Shown here: piece after piece, positions 23,081-34,084 of the stretch | Layout: each line of letters starts with the position of its first letter | How positions within the stretch are numbered: the first letter of the stretch is position 1 | Source: Spirometra erinaceieuropaei | Taxonomy: Eukaryota > Platyhelminthes > Cestoda > Diphyllobothriidea > Diphyllobothriidae | Assembly (NCBI GenBank): GCA_902702965.1 | Contig: CACRXP010000141.1 | Coordinates: 1,063,710-1,127,709 of the forward strand | DNA length: 64,000 nt | Reading direction: 5' to 3' | Program-made: the position numbers and the translations under genes | Notes under the pieces: model-generated | What the model was told of the DNA's origin: nothing | Seen by the model: only the letters and a program-made list of their open reading frames with translations | Databases searched by the model: none

Positions 23081-24056
23081 TATTTAGAGTATTAAAGCAC
23101 CCTGTGAATATTTAGCTTATTGAAGAAAGGTTTCTAATGGATCGGAAGTATAATCGTTGTTGACCCTCGTTGTGAATGTTAGTTTTTTTCGACAATGAGG
23201 TTCCATGTTTGGATGAGTCTTCAAATGCGACCCAACCGACCATATACATGAAAAAACGCCCAAACACTTGTTACTTCTGTAAAAGTTTTTAAGAAGTATC
23301 TTAATGTAAAGGTTTGCAAAAACACGTAATACAGCATCTGCCTTTATGGGCAATGGAATGAAAACACTGAAAATCATTAAGTATTCAACGATATTTCAAG
23401 GCCGATCTGAAACTAACGTAATACAGAATAAAGGAAAGGTGCAAATTAATTTCCCGGAAGAAAAGGCCTCTTTATATACACAAAATGGTATGTTTACGAT
23501 TACTCCTACCAATCCTATCTAATTTTTTAGTTTCTGGCCCGCCTGGAAACGTGTGTCCTTATCGGTGTAATCGAGAAAAATCACGTTTGCCTTATTTAAG
23601 TGAATATAAATAAATTCAAGAGCGTAAAGAATACCACTAATTATCAAAAAACCGTTTGGAATCTATACTTAGAATGTGGGCTGTTTGCAAGCCGCCATAC
23701 CTGAAATTGCACTATTTCTTTAAGAGCATTTAAGTGTAAGCATCAATCAAACACTATTTTTGAACGTTATATTCTTTGTGTTGCCACATTTAACCAGTGT
23801 TTCGCATGAACGCCGAAGGCGGAAGTTTACACGAGTGCAGCTATTTTTCACGTGTTCAGAATGTTCTGCTTTTGTAAAAAAGCTTTATATTTCTAAACAA
23901 CGTAATATAAACTTTAAAATTTCTTCTGTGTTTTCAATTCCACTTAAGTTGTTGTTTCTTAAAATAGATGCTGGGTACGCGCATTGGTGTCGGTTCGCGA
24001 GTGATTAGCAATCATTGGTAAATCTCGACACCTTTCATGGGTTAGGTAACGCACTG
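23081..24056. repeat. Partial tandem copy of the MITE-C right half
   Basis: It repeats the segment beginning at about 22093 (CTTATTGAAGAAAG, TTTACGATTACTCCTACC, GGTTAGGTAACGCACTG) immediately after the end of the first element, at an offset of about 1 kb. It shares the right terminal repeat but has no left end, so it is a tandem duplication and not an insertion. Confidence 0.75.
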
Positions 24057-24059
24057 TAT

Positions 24060-24660
24060 TTAGAGCATATATGCTTGATTAAAATCATTCCCTGATAGAC
24101 GGCGCAACGGCGGCTCCTTGAGGTACAGCCCCTTCCGACCTCTCCTACATCGCAAAGGTTTCATCGCTCTGGTCTTCGTGGATGTGATCTCCGCACGAAC
24201 GTCGGTCGGTCTCCTCATACCCTCCAAACGTGGGATAAGAAGTGAATCAGGCCAAAACATTTAGACCTGATGGGGCCTGGCACCCCTATGCCACGAAGGC
24301 TTTCTCCCTCTGGATTTTGGATTCGAGATAATCACCCACCGGGGGAGCCGTCGCTCTGTGCGTAGTAAAGGCGGCATTTGCTGCAGGTACTGATAGTTCC
24401 ATATGTTAGCCCACGTCGACCGATGCCACACGGCATCCTAATTAGCGCTGGGCTTCATGTGTGTGTGGGAGTAAATACTGCTTGTCCCAAATGTAGGCCA
24501 GTGGACACCGCGGCTAATGTGAGCTGCCAGAATGTTGTGTTGCCCTCAGACTGGAAGCATCAAGCCCTGAAACTGAGCTTTCCAGATCGGGCTGACCAGT
24601 GGCTAGCAAACGCGCCTCGAGCAACTCAGCTTTGTCTTGTGCTCACAAGTTTGCAGACAT
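24060..24660. repeat. F4 dispersed repeat, copy 1
   Basis: It matches 28125-28385 (TTTCTCCCTCTGGAT block) and 28876-29150 (TCCTAATTAGCG, TCAAGCCCTGAAACTGAGC). A 140-codon frame over 24378-24800 is not maintained in the second copy, so I do not call it a gene. Confidence 0.6.
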
Positions 24661-25012
24661 TTCAGAATCATTTAACAATTCGCATTTTTGATCACGGCAC
24701 TTGGTGTACTTCAGCTTATCGTTGCAAGCACATCCATTCTGTTTATCACGGGCAAGAAATGAACGGCATTCCAAGGTCTAACCATCCGATGGACGAGTAG
24801 AGGAGTGCCCTTGTGACCGTTAACGCTGTGCATGCATGTTGGCGACGCCGCATCCAGGACTGGGTCTGCAATCCGTCAGGTCCCATCGAGTGAGCTGGGA
24901 GTTGACAGGCATGCAAGTTTAACTGTTGACATTGGCTTCATAAACTGCGGTACCATGCCTTTTTGCAGGTCAACCGCGCTCTAGTGATGCCTTGAAACGA
25001 AATTATACCCTT
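24661..25012. other. Unassigned stretch
   Basis: No recognised feature up to the MITE-B. Confidence 0.3.
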
Positions 25013-26006
25013 ATCTGCGTGACCTATCTCATGAAATGTTGGCTGAAATTCTGAAATGCGTTTTTGATTAGGAAGGATTACTTGGTCGCGGTTGGGATAC
25101 TGATTATCTTAAGGCATACTCTTATAACATTTTGGACTCGGCAGGATGTCGGCTTTTAAATGCACTTCTGTTCAATCTCCTTTAGAAACCGTGCTCGGTA
25201 AAAAATGACTACTTAAGTAGCATGCATTTTTCCCATTGATTTTCGATGGTCTTGGAAATTCAAATATATTTTATAGAAACCACAGACAAAAATATGTTTT
25301 CTTTCAGTCAATCAATAGAAAATCACGTCTTCTTTATATTTTATACTTAAGGAAGGAGCATAATTAGGTTTTTAAAAAGTTTCTAATTATGAGACTTTTA
25401 AGACCGCGATATGTTCATGCACATAGCATCGTACCTGGCCGTTTACCACTGCTCCTCATGAAATGTACGACATGGTCCGCATCCATTGCAAAATTTTATG
25501 GTCCCTGTATGATATCTCTTAAATGGCATAGAAAAATATGTAATTTTCTTTACGCGGAACGCATGCACCTTGTAGATTGAAATCACTAAGCGCTTATGCA
25601 ACGAATGATAAGGCTCCAAATGTTTCGGCAATTAGAAAATTTTTTAAAAACCTAATTATATTCCTTTCTTAAGTATAAAATATAAAGAAGACGTGATTCT
25701 CTATTGATTGACTAAAAGAAAGCATATTTTTGTTTACGGTTTCTATAAAATATATGTGAATTTCCAAGACCATCGAAAATCAGTGGGAAAAATGCATGCT
25801 ACTTAAGTAGTCATTTTTTGCCGAGCACGCTTTCTACAGGAGATTGAACAGAAGGGCATTTAAAAGCCGACATCCTGCCGAGTCCAAAATGTTATAAGAG
25901 TATGCCTTACAATAATCAGTATCACAACCGCGACCAAGTAATCCTTCCTAATGGAAAACGCATTTCAAAATTTCAGCCAACATTTCATGTGATAGATCAC
26001 GCACTG
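25013..26006. mobile_element. MITE-B
   Basis: The left end is decayed (CTGCGTGACCTATCTCATG). The right end GATAGATCACGCACTG, followed by TA, is good. The arms TTAAGTAGCATGCATTTTTC and GAAAAATGCATGCTACTTAA are nearly perfect inverted repeats. Confidence 0.8.
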
Positions 26007-26820
26007 TATTTCGACATGCCAGGTGGGTTCTAGGGAACAGCGGCCGTGCCATGAACCTACTCCTTTCGGACATAAGGAAGAAATTCGCTAAGCAAAGCCC
26101 ACACTGGTCAACTGACGGTGTATGCACTTGGGCGCTGGTAGAGGCAGGACTCGAACGCCTCGCGTTCTCTCAACCATTTGCTAAAAGCTGAGCCTCATTT
26201 TCTACAGGCCTGCTTGGCAGCCACCCTCGGGATGCCGATATATCCAAACTTGACAAGCCCGCAAGATGTCAGTTTATCAAGGAATTACATAAGCAAAATT
26301 TGCCACAAATATACACCCCTCCCCCCACCCCAGCAGTGTCGCATCAGAGATCAAGTACACCCGTCGAACTTAAAGATGAACAGTTCTCGCAGTCCGTATT
26401 CATGTACATATGTGACAAGTGTACTACACCCTACCCCCCCCCCCAAGTTGCTATTGGCGGACTTTTGGATTTGAGCCGTCATTTTTTCATGCCTTCTATT
26501 CAAGTAGCATTCATCTTACTTGTACATCAGTTGGCCTATTCTACTCCCCGTATATTGACTTTTATCCACTTTGTTTGTCTGAACAAGTATGAGGTCATAT
26601 GTACGCCATGCTGGCGCCGTTTCGAAGGAAATAAAATCTGGTGCAAATTTTGCACCGAATTCACCAAAGATTGTCAGTGATGCAGCCAACTGCTGTTTGC
26701 GAGGGACAGACCATACTTATCCACGGTACATGGAAGGTGTTTTTGCTGGGAATTTCAGAAGGTACTTTTAAAACAGAGCAGCTTTTCATTCTGTCACCCG
26801 CCGAGGATATGCGCTTCCAA
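26007..26820. other. Unassigned stretch
   Basis: GGACTCGAACGCC at about 26151-26163 looks like a reversed B-box, but no tRNA fold surrounds it. Proline-rich frames at 26178-26680 come from C runs (26318-26335, 26430-26442). Nothing else recognised. Confidence 0.3.
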
Positions 26821-27080
26821 TAGAAGCGAAGGAACGAATCCCAGGAAGCAGCCTTGAAAAGGGAAACACGATCGCTGGGACAAGAGCTTTATTAGCCTGA
26901 CGTTTAGAATTCCTGTTCGGACACAGCATCAGAGACAAAAGCAGATACGGGTGCATACGGTAGCATGGCGACTGCATCCGATAAATACTGCAGTTCCTTG
27001 TGCATGAACCACCCGTGTCTGCTCTTGTTTCTGAACAGGAATCGTTCTTGTCCCAGCGATCGTGTCTCCTTCACGGTATG
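26821..27080. repeat. HHR-2 (Penelope-terminus-like) repeat, inverted pair
   Basis: The minus-strand copy (26821-27000) reads, in its own direction, GTCTCTGATGCTG...GGAATTCTAAACGTCAGG, then CTAATAAAGCTCTTGTCCC. The hammerhead boxes are mutated. A plus-strand truncated copy (27010-27075) has TCTTGTCCCAGCGATCGTG. The two face each other across the word block TGCATGAACCACCCG. Confidence 0.6.
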
Positions 27081-27795
27081 CGCTTCGCTGTCAGCCGCCC
27101 TTGAATCTCCCCACACCCCTGTCCCGCCTCCCGCAGCCCCTTTCCCCATCCACTCCGGAGAACGTCGGACCAGTTGGGTGGTCGCGAAGATGGGGGGGGG
27201 GGGTTGGCGATACGGGCGATGACAGATGTCCCGCCTGCAGTGCTAGATATTTGCTCACGGAAGCTCCGAAAACTGAGTACGACGTCAGTACCTGTGGGTC
27301 CGCATAAGCACCTTGATCTATGTCGGCGAAAAGGAGAGAAAGCAATAATACTAATAGAGATGACGGCGGTCGCGGCGGCTGAGAGGTTTCAGCAGTCGTA
27401 TGCAGACTAAAAGAGCACGGAACGAAAGGAACTGGGAGCAGGGCTGCAGGACAGACCAATCGTTAGGTAAGAGGGATCATGACGTTCAAGTGAACATTTG
27501 AGAGCTTCAGTGAAATCGACCAAGGCGTGGGTTCGGGCGAGACAAGAAGCGAAGCGTCTGGCATGGAATGCAGCATAAATGTGAAATCAACAAAAATGAC
27601 AGGGTTCACAGTAATTGGGTTCGACATATGGCGACGGCAAGTATTTGAAGTTCAGTGGGACGCTTTCACCAGCATCTGTGAACGTACCGAAGCGGGTCTG
27701 TCTGTCATCGCAGTTGCGGACATGCGTCAAAGACATCAGTTTCAGAACCAGTGTTCTGCTGTTCCGTGTCTTTAGAACACATTGATCGTCTCTAC
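27081..27795. other. Unassigned stretch
   Basis: A G run lies at 27193-27203. Overlapping frames on both strands (up to 122 codons) are low complexity, with no recognised domain. Confidence 0.3.
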
Positions 27796-27799
27796 GAAC

Positions 27800-28124
27800 T
27801 CACTCGTCCCTAGGAGCCTCACTCGAGTCCAAATAGCAACCGCACAGCGACGCATGATATAGGCAGAATTGTATTACCGATAAAGACGAGGGGGACTGAA
27901 ATGGCCACTTCTGGCTTATCAGCCGTCGTCAGCCAGTCATACCCAACCCCGAAGTGTGGAACACCTGCGGCTTGATTCCGCGACCTCTTATTTATACCAT
28001 TGTCTATTCCCAATCGCAACCGACAAGAAAACGAACCCGTGGCTAATTAGTTAGAGGCGTTGGACTTCTAACTAACAGGTCGGTTCTTGTCGGTTTCGAT
28101 CGGGAATATACAATATAACATACA
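27800..28124. mobile_element. S2 SINE cluster with internal inversion
   Basis: A minus-strand body (27830-27990) is followed by a plus-strand head and tRNA part (CGTTGGACTTCTAACTAAC, about 28005-28085) and then a short reversed head (TCGATCGGGAATATAC). The junctions imply rearrangement between S2 copies. Confidence 0.6.
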
Positions 28125-28385
28125 GGAACGGAATCATTAATGGAAAGAGGATGGTTGCTTCCGATGGCCCCTACCTCTCGAAGGATTTGTCACTCTGGCG
28201 CCAGTCGGTATTCCGATCTTCGTGAACATCAGTCTCAGACGGACGTCCGTCGCTCTGGTTGTAGTCTGCCTAAGTAGTGTACTCCTTAATCGAGCCATTT
28301 CGTCTAGGCCAGGTGTCGTAAAGGTTTTCCCCCTCTGGATATGATATGCGAAATTTTGGTCTTGTGGACACGTCTAAAATTGATT
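28125..28385. repeat. F4 repeat copy 2, left part
   Basis: It matches 24075-24360 through GGACGTCCGTCGCTCTGG and TTTTCCCCCTCTGGAT. Confidence 0.5.
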
Positions 28386-28424
28386 ACCTCTTGTTTGACC
28401 GATTCCCACTGCATTTAAAGAGGT

Positions 28425-28875
28425 AACAGTGACAGTTCGGCCATCGCATTGGACAATGTCCCTTGTGCGCTCCACAGCAAGCTGAAGCAGGCACGGCGAC
28501 TTGCATGTGGACTAGTTTGTAATGAGGGTAGACTTGCGCAGAATCTACCACACTCTCCCCTCCCCCCAGTCCCGCTTGGAGCCGGTGTCAAGAGATAGAC
28601 AAGGAGATCGGAGTTGGCTGGCGCGGCCGGACCCGCACCTAGGCGACCCGATCCACACTCCCTGCTCCACAGCAAACACTTGACCAGGATTTTGACCAAC
28701 AACAGCACAACAGCAGACGAGGATGATTGGACAGCCGTGCCCATGACCTGTATACCCAGCGGGAACGCTAGCGCATCCGCCGGCAGGGAATCAGGTGTCA
28801 GCGAACTGCCAGTGCATACCAGGCTGTGAGGGCCAAGGGTTGCTGAATCGTGGCATAGCAGACGCATACAAACCC
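28425..28875 (+). mobile_element. S3 repeat, long copy, inserted in F4
   Basis: It has the head (CACGGCGACTTGCATGTGGA), the central block (GGAGCCGGTGTCAAGAG), the end of the first part (CCAACAACAGCACAACAGC) and a distal block to about 28870. It sits between the two parts of an F4 copy that is less widely split at 24 kb. Confidence 0.65.
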
Positions 28876-29160
28876 TAGGGTAAGTACTAATAGCTCCATA
28901 TGGCGGCCCATTTGACAGTAGTCGACTGACGATACACAGCGTCCTAATTAGCGTTAGGTTTTTGTGAGAGATGGGGTAAACACTGTTTGTCCCGAAACTC
29001 GGTCGATGGACTCAGCAGCCGTCAGAACGCTGTGTTTCTCTCGGACCGGGAACATCAGGCCTTGAGCTTAGGCTTCCCTGGCCGGTTTGACGAGTAATTC
29101 TTTAAATATGTCAGACGAACTTCGGGTAGCTCAGGCTTCCTCGTACTTGAGTCGTTTGTC
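28876..29160. repeat. F4 repeat copy 2, right part
   Basis: It is colinear with 24385-24650 (CATATGGCGGCCCA, GCGTCCTAATTAGCGTTAGG, CATCAGGCCTTGAGC). Confidence 0.55.
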
Positions 29161-29460
29161 GAAGTACCACAGAACTACCTAGAAAAAGGGGCGGCAGGTA
29201 CTATACACTAATGAGTCCAAAGATGATGAATTCTGAAAAATGTTTCATGTAACTGGCATAATTTTATTTTTTAGAAGACTGCAAAAAGCGAAGAATCTCA
29301 GACATCCAGTAGGCATGCGTCAAAAAGCCATCGTCACTATAATGCGTCTTGAAAAGGAGGGATGGCTCGCAGGAACAGATTTGGGGATATTGTCGGCGTT
29401 TCGGGAATGTTGGTTGGCTCACCACTGGGAAGCTGTCACCCTTGATCCATCACCTGTTCG
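29161..29460. other. Unassigned stretch
   Basis: A 75-codon plus-strand frame (29240-29467) has no recognised domain. Nothing else seen. Confidence 0.3.
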
Positions 29461-29464
29461 AACA

Positions 29465-29550
29465 TGACCGCGCGACTGTCTCTGATGATGGGTTGGAGCG
29501 AGAATCCGAAACGTCAGTCGAATAGAATTCATACTCCGGCGGTCGCAACT
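29465..29550 (+). repeat. HHR-2 repeat fragment
   Basis: It keeps CTGATGA (29482-29488), a stem-II strand GAATCC, GAAA (29508-29511) and ACGTC (29511-29515). The sequence after the predicted cleavage site has diverged (AGTCGAATAG). Confidence 0.55.
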
Positions 29551-29699
29551 TTTTATTCTGCTTTTTTTGTGAAAACGTTACTCAGTACTCATTTGAGCGA
29601 GCACAAATAGAAGAAAGTGACTTTTGGGCCGCCTTGTATTCATGCAAACTTTCGAATCAAGACCGGAAAGGAGTTGTTCGAGGTTGGTGCATTGCAGTC

Positions 29700-29830
29700 T
29701 GTGGAAAATCGGAATGTGAAGGCACTGAACCCCTCATAGCTGTGTCAGACAGTGACGCGATATCCGCGAAACACGCGCATCTGGGCTTTGAGCTAGTATG
29801 TGTGCCATCAGTACGGTAAATAATATAATA
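29700..29830 (+). repeat. HHR-1 repeat, catalytic box deleted
   Basis: CACTGA is joined directly to AACCCCTCATAGCTG, so TGA and the stem-II strand GCCG are missing. The 3' half remains: ATATCCGCGAAACACGCG, then CTGGGCTTTGAGCTAG. Confidence 0.6.
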
Positions 29831-30014
29831 TGTGAAAACTACTGGCTACCTGTTGGCGGTTGCTGAATATTACGCGGCTTTTCTGCTGAAACTGGTGGAT
29901 TCCGGTGCGAATATTCAAATAAGCCTTCATACTGAGTCTGCGAATTTTAGTTCCGACTGATCCATCATCCCGATAGCGGAGCGCGCACCGATCGCGTTAC
30001 CGAACTCACTCGTC
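29831..30014. other. Unassigned stretch
   Basis: Nothing recognised apart from the short shared word TGGTGGATTCCGG. Confidence 0.3.
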
Positions 30015-30205
30015 CCCACCGCGCAATCGACAAGACAATGAGCCCGTGTGGCTCAATGTTTAGGACCTTGGACTACTGACGAATAGGGTGTTAGTTCGAG
30101 CTTTGGGTGTTGCATACCTCGGAGTTGGGTATGGCTGGAAAGCCTGAAGCGGCCATCCCAGTATCCTTAGCATCTGTCGATAATGCTGTTCTGCGCTACT
30201 GCAAG
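30015..30205 (+). mobile_element. S2 SINE, diverged
   Basis: S2 words in order: GACAAGACAATGAGCCCGTG, ACCTTGGACTACTGACGAAT, GGAGTTGGGTATGGCTGG, TGTCGATAATGCTGTTCTG. Confidence 0.6.
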
Positions 30206-30209
30206 TTAA

Positions 30210-30425
30210 TGCATTACTTTCTGTGGGGGGGGGGGATTTAAAAGGCTGAAATTTAAAACCTGGAGTATCTACCAAAAAGCACATAGCGAACACCGGATGA
30301 CCCATTGATGAGCCGAATCCCTCGCAGCTGCGCCATGAAACGGCAGGATATCGGCAAAACACGCGTGTATGGGCTTTTAGCTAGTACCTTTGATAAATCG
30401 TGCAAGCGTCAGATTCTCCTCTGGG
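30210..30425 (+). ncRNA. HHR-1 hammerhead repeat with two core mutations
   Basis: It has the same fold as the copy at 37275: GACCCA, box TTGATGA (30305-30311, C3 changed to T), GCCGA, inner hairpin, TCGGC (30351-30355), then AAAA in place of GAAA, stem III ACACGCGTGT, then ATGGGC. Stem I (CCCA with TGGG) and stem III are intact, but both mutated core bases are essential in known hammerheads. A C run/G run lies at 30223-30233. Likely inactive. Confidence 0.65.
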
Positions 30426-30540
30426 GAGCCAGGATGCCTATGACTGCACACCTAAGAGCCCTCGCTTTCCTCCCCCTCCTCGCCGGGATACCATGCATTG
30501 CGCAACGTGAAAATTACAATGAAGAGTTATACATAGATGT

Positions 30541-30960
30541 TTTGGCAGATTTTGAATAATTCATATTCACCCAACTGTGAAAAACTCGGCGCCTTGGTGG
30601 GATTCGAACCCACGCAGTAAGGAGGAAGGCTTTAGTACAGCCAACGCTCTAACCACCTAAGTTACGAGGCCCCGCCGGACGACTCGAGCCTGGTAGTCAT
30701 CTGGTAGATTCTAGGTGAATTACTTAGGAAATCCTGCTCGGGCAGTCAACTTACTTCATCAGATTTGGTGGATTCCAGACGTTGCAGTAGGTTGGGCGGG
30801 CAACTTGACCCAACTGTGATTAAATTCGTGTCCTCCGGCGGGGTCTCGTAGCTCAAGTGGTCAGAGCGTTGGCTGTGCTAAAGCCTTCTCCTTACTGCGT
30901 GGGTTCGAATCCTACCGAGGCGCCGAGTTTTTCACAGTTAGGTCAATATGAATGAAGAGT
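30541..30960. mobile_element. S1 tRNA-like SINE, head-to-head pair
   Basis: There is a minus-strand module at 30590-30672 and a plus-strand module at 30841-30924. The plus copy shows GTAGCTCAAGTGGTCAGAGC (A-box), the arm GGCTGTGCTAAAGCC and GGGTTCGAATCCTACC (B-box). Outer flanks TTTTTCACAGTTAGGTCAAT and its complement mark both ends. If the 7-base loop GTGCTAA is the anticodon loop, the anticodon would be GCT (Ser), but the D-arm is not Ser-like. Confidence 0.75.
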
Positions 30961-31164
30961 TAGGAAATTACAGGCAGGACCGTCGTCCTCCATCTTGTAA
31001 GATTGTTCACTTTCGTGTTCCGCACTTCTGATGACTCCGTCAATTTTCCAAGGACGAAGCCTGTCGCTCCAACTTTTCGGAACAGTGAAAAAGCCTAACT
31101 TGACGCAGGTGCCTATTTTTCACTCGTCTTGTCCAAAACAAACTGAGGCGGAGAAGTAGTAGGC
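30961..31164. other. Unassigned stretch
   Basis: Nothing recognised. Confidence 0.3.
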
Positions 31165-31245
31165 ATGGTTAACTAGCAGGGATTCGGATTATCAGTGGGT
31201 CCCTTAGCGTTCCCATATGTGTTATCTGGTACACACTCCAGTTTT
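31165..31245 (-). repeat. HHR-1 repeat, 5' half only
   Basis: On the minus strand it reads GGACCCACTGATAATCCGAA: stem I strand, box CTGATAA and the stem-II start. The sequence then leaves the family. Confidence 0.5.
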
Positions 31246-31308
31246 CAGTGTTGTCGTTTTTAACTTGCTCGAAAATTAATGTTTGAAGTAAGAGAAAAAT
31301 TCGGTAAT

Positions 31309-31564
31309 ATGTGATTATGTATACCCATCTGATGGACACAGTAATGTTGGGGTTGGGGTTGGAGTTGGGGTTAGGGGTTAGGGCAACTATATACCACTCA
31401 AAAGTACAACCGCGCATTCCCAATGACATTTCTTTTGCATACAACTACTTGACCTCATCGCCTATGCGCTCCCCGACCCCGCCTGTATAAACCCCTATTA
31501 CCACCGGTCCCGTATTACAGGTGGCTGGCGTTTGTTTACTTCAGGTGGGACTACATAACCACAT
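31309..31564. mobile_element. TIR element with telomere-like interior (copy 2)
   Basis: The left end is ATGTGATTATGTATACCC; the right end TTCAGGTGGGACTACATAAC mirrors it. The internal tract at 31343-31386 has GGGGTT/TTAGGG-type repeats. The remainder is colinear with 1831-2079 (CAACCGCGCATTCCCAAT, CCACCGGTCCC). Confidence 0.7.
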
Positions 31565-31694
31565 CTGACCAAAATTCTTCGGTATAAACATTTCGCAGAT
31601 TCCTCCTGAGAGTTAAAAGGATTATCTGAGTCGAAAGTCACCAGCATAAGCAGAATAGCCACGTAGTTTTAAGAAACGCAAAAGTTACAGTTCG

Positions 31695-31960
31695 TCCCGA
31701 TGCCTACCGTAGCGAGGTGAGAGCTGGCATGATGATTTGCGCTTGATTTAGTTTGCCGTTATAGAGGACTTGCGTAGCATCCAGCACACCTTCTCTTCCT
31801 CCCCTACCTGGACCCAGTGTTAAGACAGAGTCAAGAAGTCCGGAGACAGGAGAGGACGTAGGTGGCTGGCAAGATGAAAACCCACACCTAGACGTACCAC
31901 CGCACTCCCTGGTCCACAACAGGCAGTTGGCCAGGATTTTCAACAATAAGTATGAGGACA
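31695..31960 (+). mobile_element. S3 repeat copy
   Basis: It holds the central block (CCCAGTGTTAAGACAGAGTC), CACTCCCTGGTCCACAAC and the end CCAGGATTTTCAACAA. Confidence 0.6.
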
Positions 31961-32519
31961 GCACGGATCCAAGCTTACACATTATATTTTTAAGGAAATT
32001 GAAAAGCCCGATATGCTGGCTTGATACTACTTATTATGTATCTGGTATGTTATATGAAGGATCGGGATTACGTTTACGGTTATTTCGAGAGGTACGGGCA
32101 CAATTGCTTGCTGGTGTTGGTGATGGGCTTAAGATTAAAAATATGCTTGAAGTTACTGCTATGCTTTAAGTTGGGAATTGGGTCTGAGGATATGTTCAGG
32201 ACTAGGGGGTTAAATTGCCGGCGGATCCGTCTCAGGGAGTAAGTATCCCCGTATTGCAGGCGACTGAGCGTCATGTTCTGGGGGAAATGGGGACTGGGGT
32301 TAGGTTTAGGGTTGTGGTTACGCTAGGAGTTAGGATTGCGGTTAGCTTTTGGGTTGGGGGGTAGTTTTTAGGAGAGTTAAAACTAGGGCTAAAGTTTAGA
32401 CACAGAAATTGTCCCCTTCTTAGAATTTGGCACAAGACCACTTGTACCCGGACCCGTCTTGCTGTCAGACTACCCCGATGAAAACTACTCCAGCGTGATG
32501 CTTAATATGACTAATCAGA

Positions 32520-32520
<1 letters not shown>
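31961..32520. repeat. Degenerate TTAGGG-like tract in unassigned sequence
   Basis: 32284-32370 is rich in GGGTTAGG, TTTAGGGTT and GTTAGGATT words without a regular period. No TIRs recognised around it. Confidence 0.4.

Positions 32521-32560
<40 letters not shown>
32521..32560. repeat. (GA)n microsatellite
   Basis: About 18 GA units without interruption from about 32523. Confidence 0.95.
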
Positions 32561-32562
<2 letters not shown>

Positions 32563-32574
32563 TTGAGTCCACGG

Positions 32575-32690
32575 TCCAAAGGGCATAGCTTTAAGCTCAA
32601 CGGCCAGTTGGTCCTAGGTTCGAACCGCAGTGTGGGGTTAGATCCCCGTTGCCTGACGAAGGTCCGTAAGACCTAGATGGTTACTCAACC
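32575..32690 (+). repeat. Possible tRNA-derived fragment
   Basis: GGTCCTAGGTTCGAACC resembles a B-box about 40 bases after TAGCTTTAAGCTCAACGG. No closed cloverleaf, so at best SINE debris. Confidence 0.3.
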
Positions 32691-32964
32691 CCCTAGTTGT
32701 TCAACAACAGTCCTCGCCGCTGTGTGCCCGTTTGCGATCACACCAGGCTTGAAGGTTAGAGCACAACGGATCGCGAGCATTTCGCCCGGCATGTGGACCA
32801 AACTGATGGATGCAGATTTACTGAATACTAAAGCCACATGCCAGACTGCGAGTTTTTTGTGTATATAGATTAATTTCTACCGCAGTGGAGGCAGCTCTCG
32901 TGGGGGACAGAGACTACTGCCTGCATGTTGCTCAAAGTGCTGAAATTAACACATAGCCAGAAGC

Positions 32965-33145
32965 ATAATAACCACCACCACCACCGCCACCACCACCACC
33001 ATCACCACCACCACCACCACTATCATCATCAACACCATCGTCGTCGTCGTCGTCGTCGTCGTCGGCATCATCATCATCATCGTCGTCGTCGTCGTCGTCG
33101 TCATCATCATCATCATCATCATCAGCAACAACAACAAAAACACCA
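32965..33145. repeat. Compound trinucleotide microsatellite
   Basis: About 170 bp of (CCA)n, (CAT)n and (CGT)n blocks with CAA and CAG ends. It forces long His- or Asp-rich frames on the two strands, which are not evidence of a gene. Confidence 0.95.
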
Positions 33146-33875
33146 TCAGCGGCAGCATCATCGGTCGCCTCCACTGTTCACGGCCTTCGCCAAACGACGA
33201 AGGGCTTTGTCTTTTTCGCCCCTCCTGTTTGTCTGCTTTTCACCCATTTCGTCAAAAAAGGCTCGGCGTAGGCCACGTGGACGGTCGGACGGATGTGGAT
33301 AGAGGAGGATGAAACGAACTCGGGGACCTCGCTTAGCTTTCACTCACCCCCCCCCGCACCAACATTTCTACTCCTCGTCCTCAATTAGCCGGCTGTCCTC
33401 AACTGCCACTGCGGAATATGACGGGACGCCGTAATAAAGGCTCGGTGATCCGCATGAGAGACCTCGGATGATGACAGATGAGGCAATTAACCAATCTACT
33501 TGTCCCACTGGTCGACGAGGCGACGATCAAAATAGGCAGACTCGACAACCACCTTGTGGGCAATATAATGGCCTCTATTGACACCCGTCCCACAGGTGCC
33601 AGCAATAAGGGCGACCACGTGAGTCGCACCGTCATCGGTCCCCTTCCTGACCCCCCCCCCCTCCCCCTCGTGGGCGCGCGCTCTCAGGCCGACCAGATCG
33701 TGCAACGTGGCCGCAACTCGAGCAATCCTTTTTTTGATTCGCTGTTGGGACCGTCTGGTGGGGCCGTTAAGGCCCACCCATGCGCACTTATGCGACAGTC
33801 CAACCGTTGGGGTTGACGACACCTCACGGAGTGCTCGCAACACCGGTGACTTGCATGTTAAATAGTTCATAGTGA
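33146..33875. other. Unassigned stretch
   Basis: Overlapping plus and minus frames of 112-124 codons at 33478-33870. Neither shows a domain I know. Tc1-like or SINE ends absent. Confidence 0.3.
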
Positions 33876-33879
33876 CAGA

Positions 33880-34080
33880 ATGGTATTACCGACAAAGACA
33901 AGGGAGACTGGAATGGCCATTTCTGGCTTATTAGCCGTCGTCAGCCAGCCATACCCAAGCCCGAAGTGTGGAACACCCGAGCCTCGAACTCGCGACCTGT
34001 TGGTTTGGAAGTCCACGCCTCTACCCACCGGGCCACGAGCCCGTTGCCCTGTCGGTTTTCGATCGGGAATATACAATGTT
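33880..34080 (-). mobile_element. S2 SINE
   Basis: The reversed body (CGTCGTCAGCCAGCCATACC), the B-box in complement (CTCGAACTCGCGACC), the anticodon arm TTGGTTTGGAAGTCC and the head TCGATCGGGAATATACAATG are all present. Confidence 0.75.
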
Positions 34081-34084
34081 AGTT

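Noticed and set aside
26151..26163. Reversed B-box suggesting a tRNA
   Set aside because: No D-arm, anticodon stem or acceptor stem can be paired around it.
32925..33302. Poly-His frame and opposed poly-Asp frame
   Set aside because: Both come from the compound trinucleotide microsatellite; no non-repetitive domain is attached.
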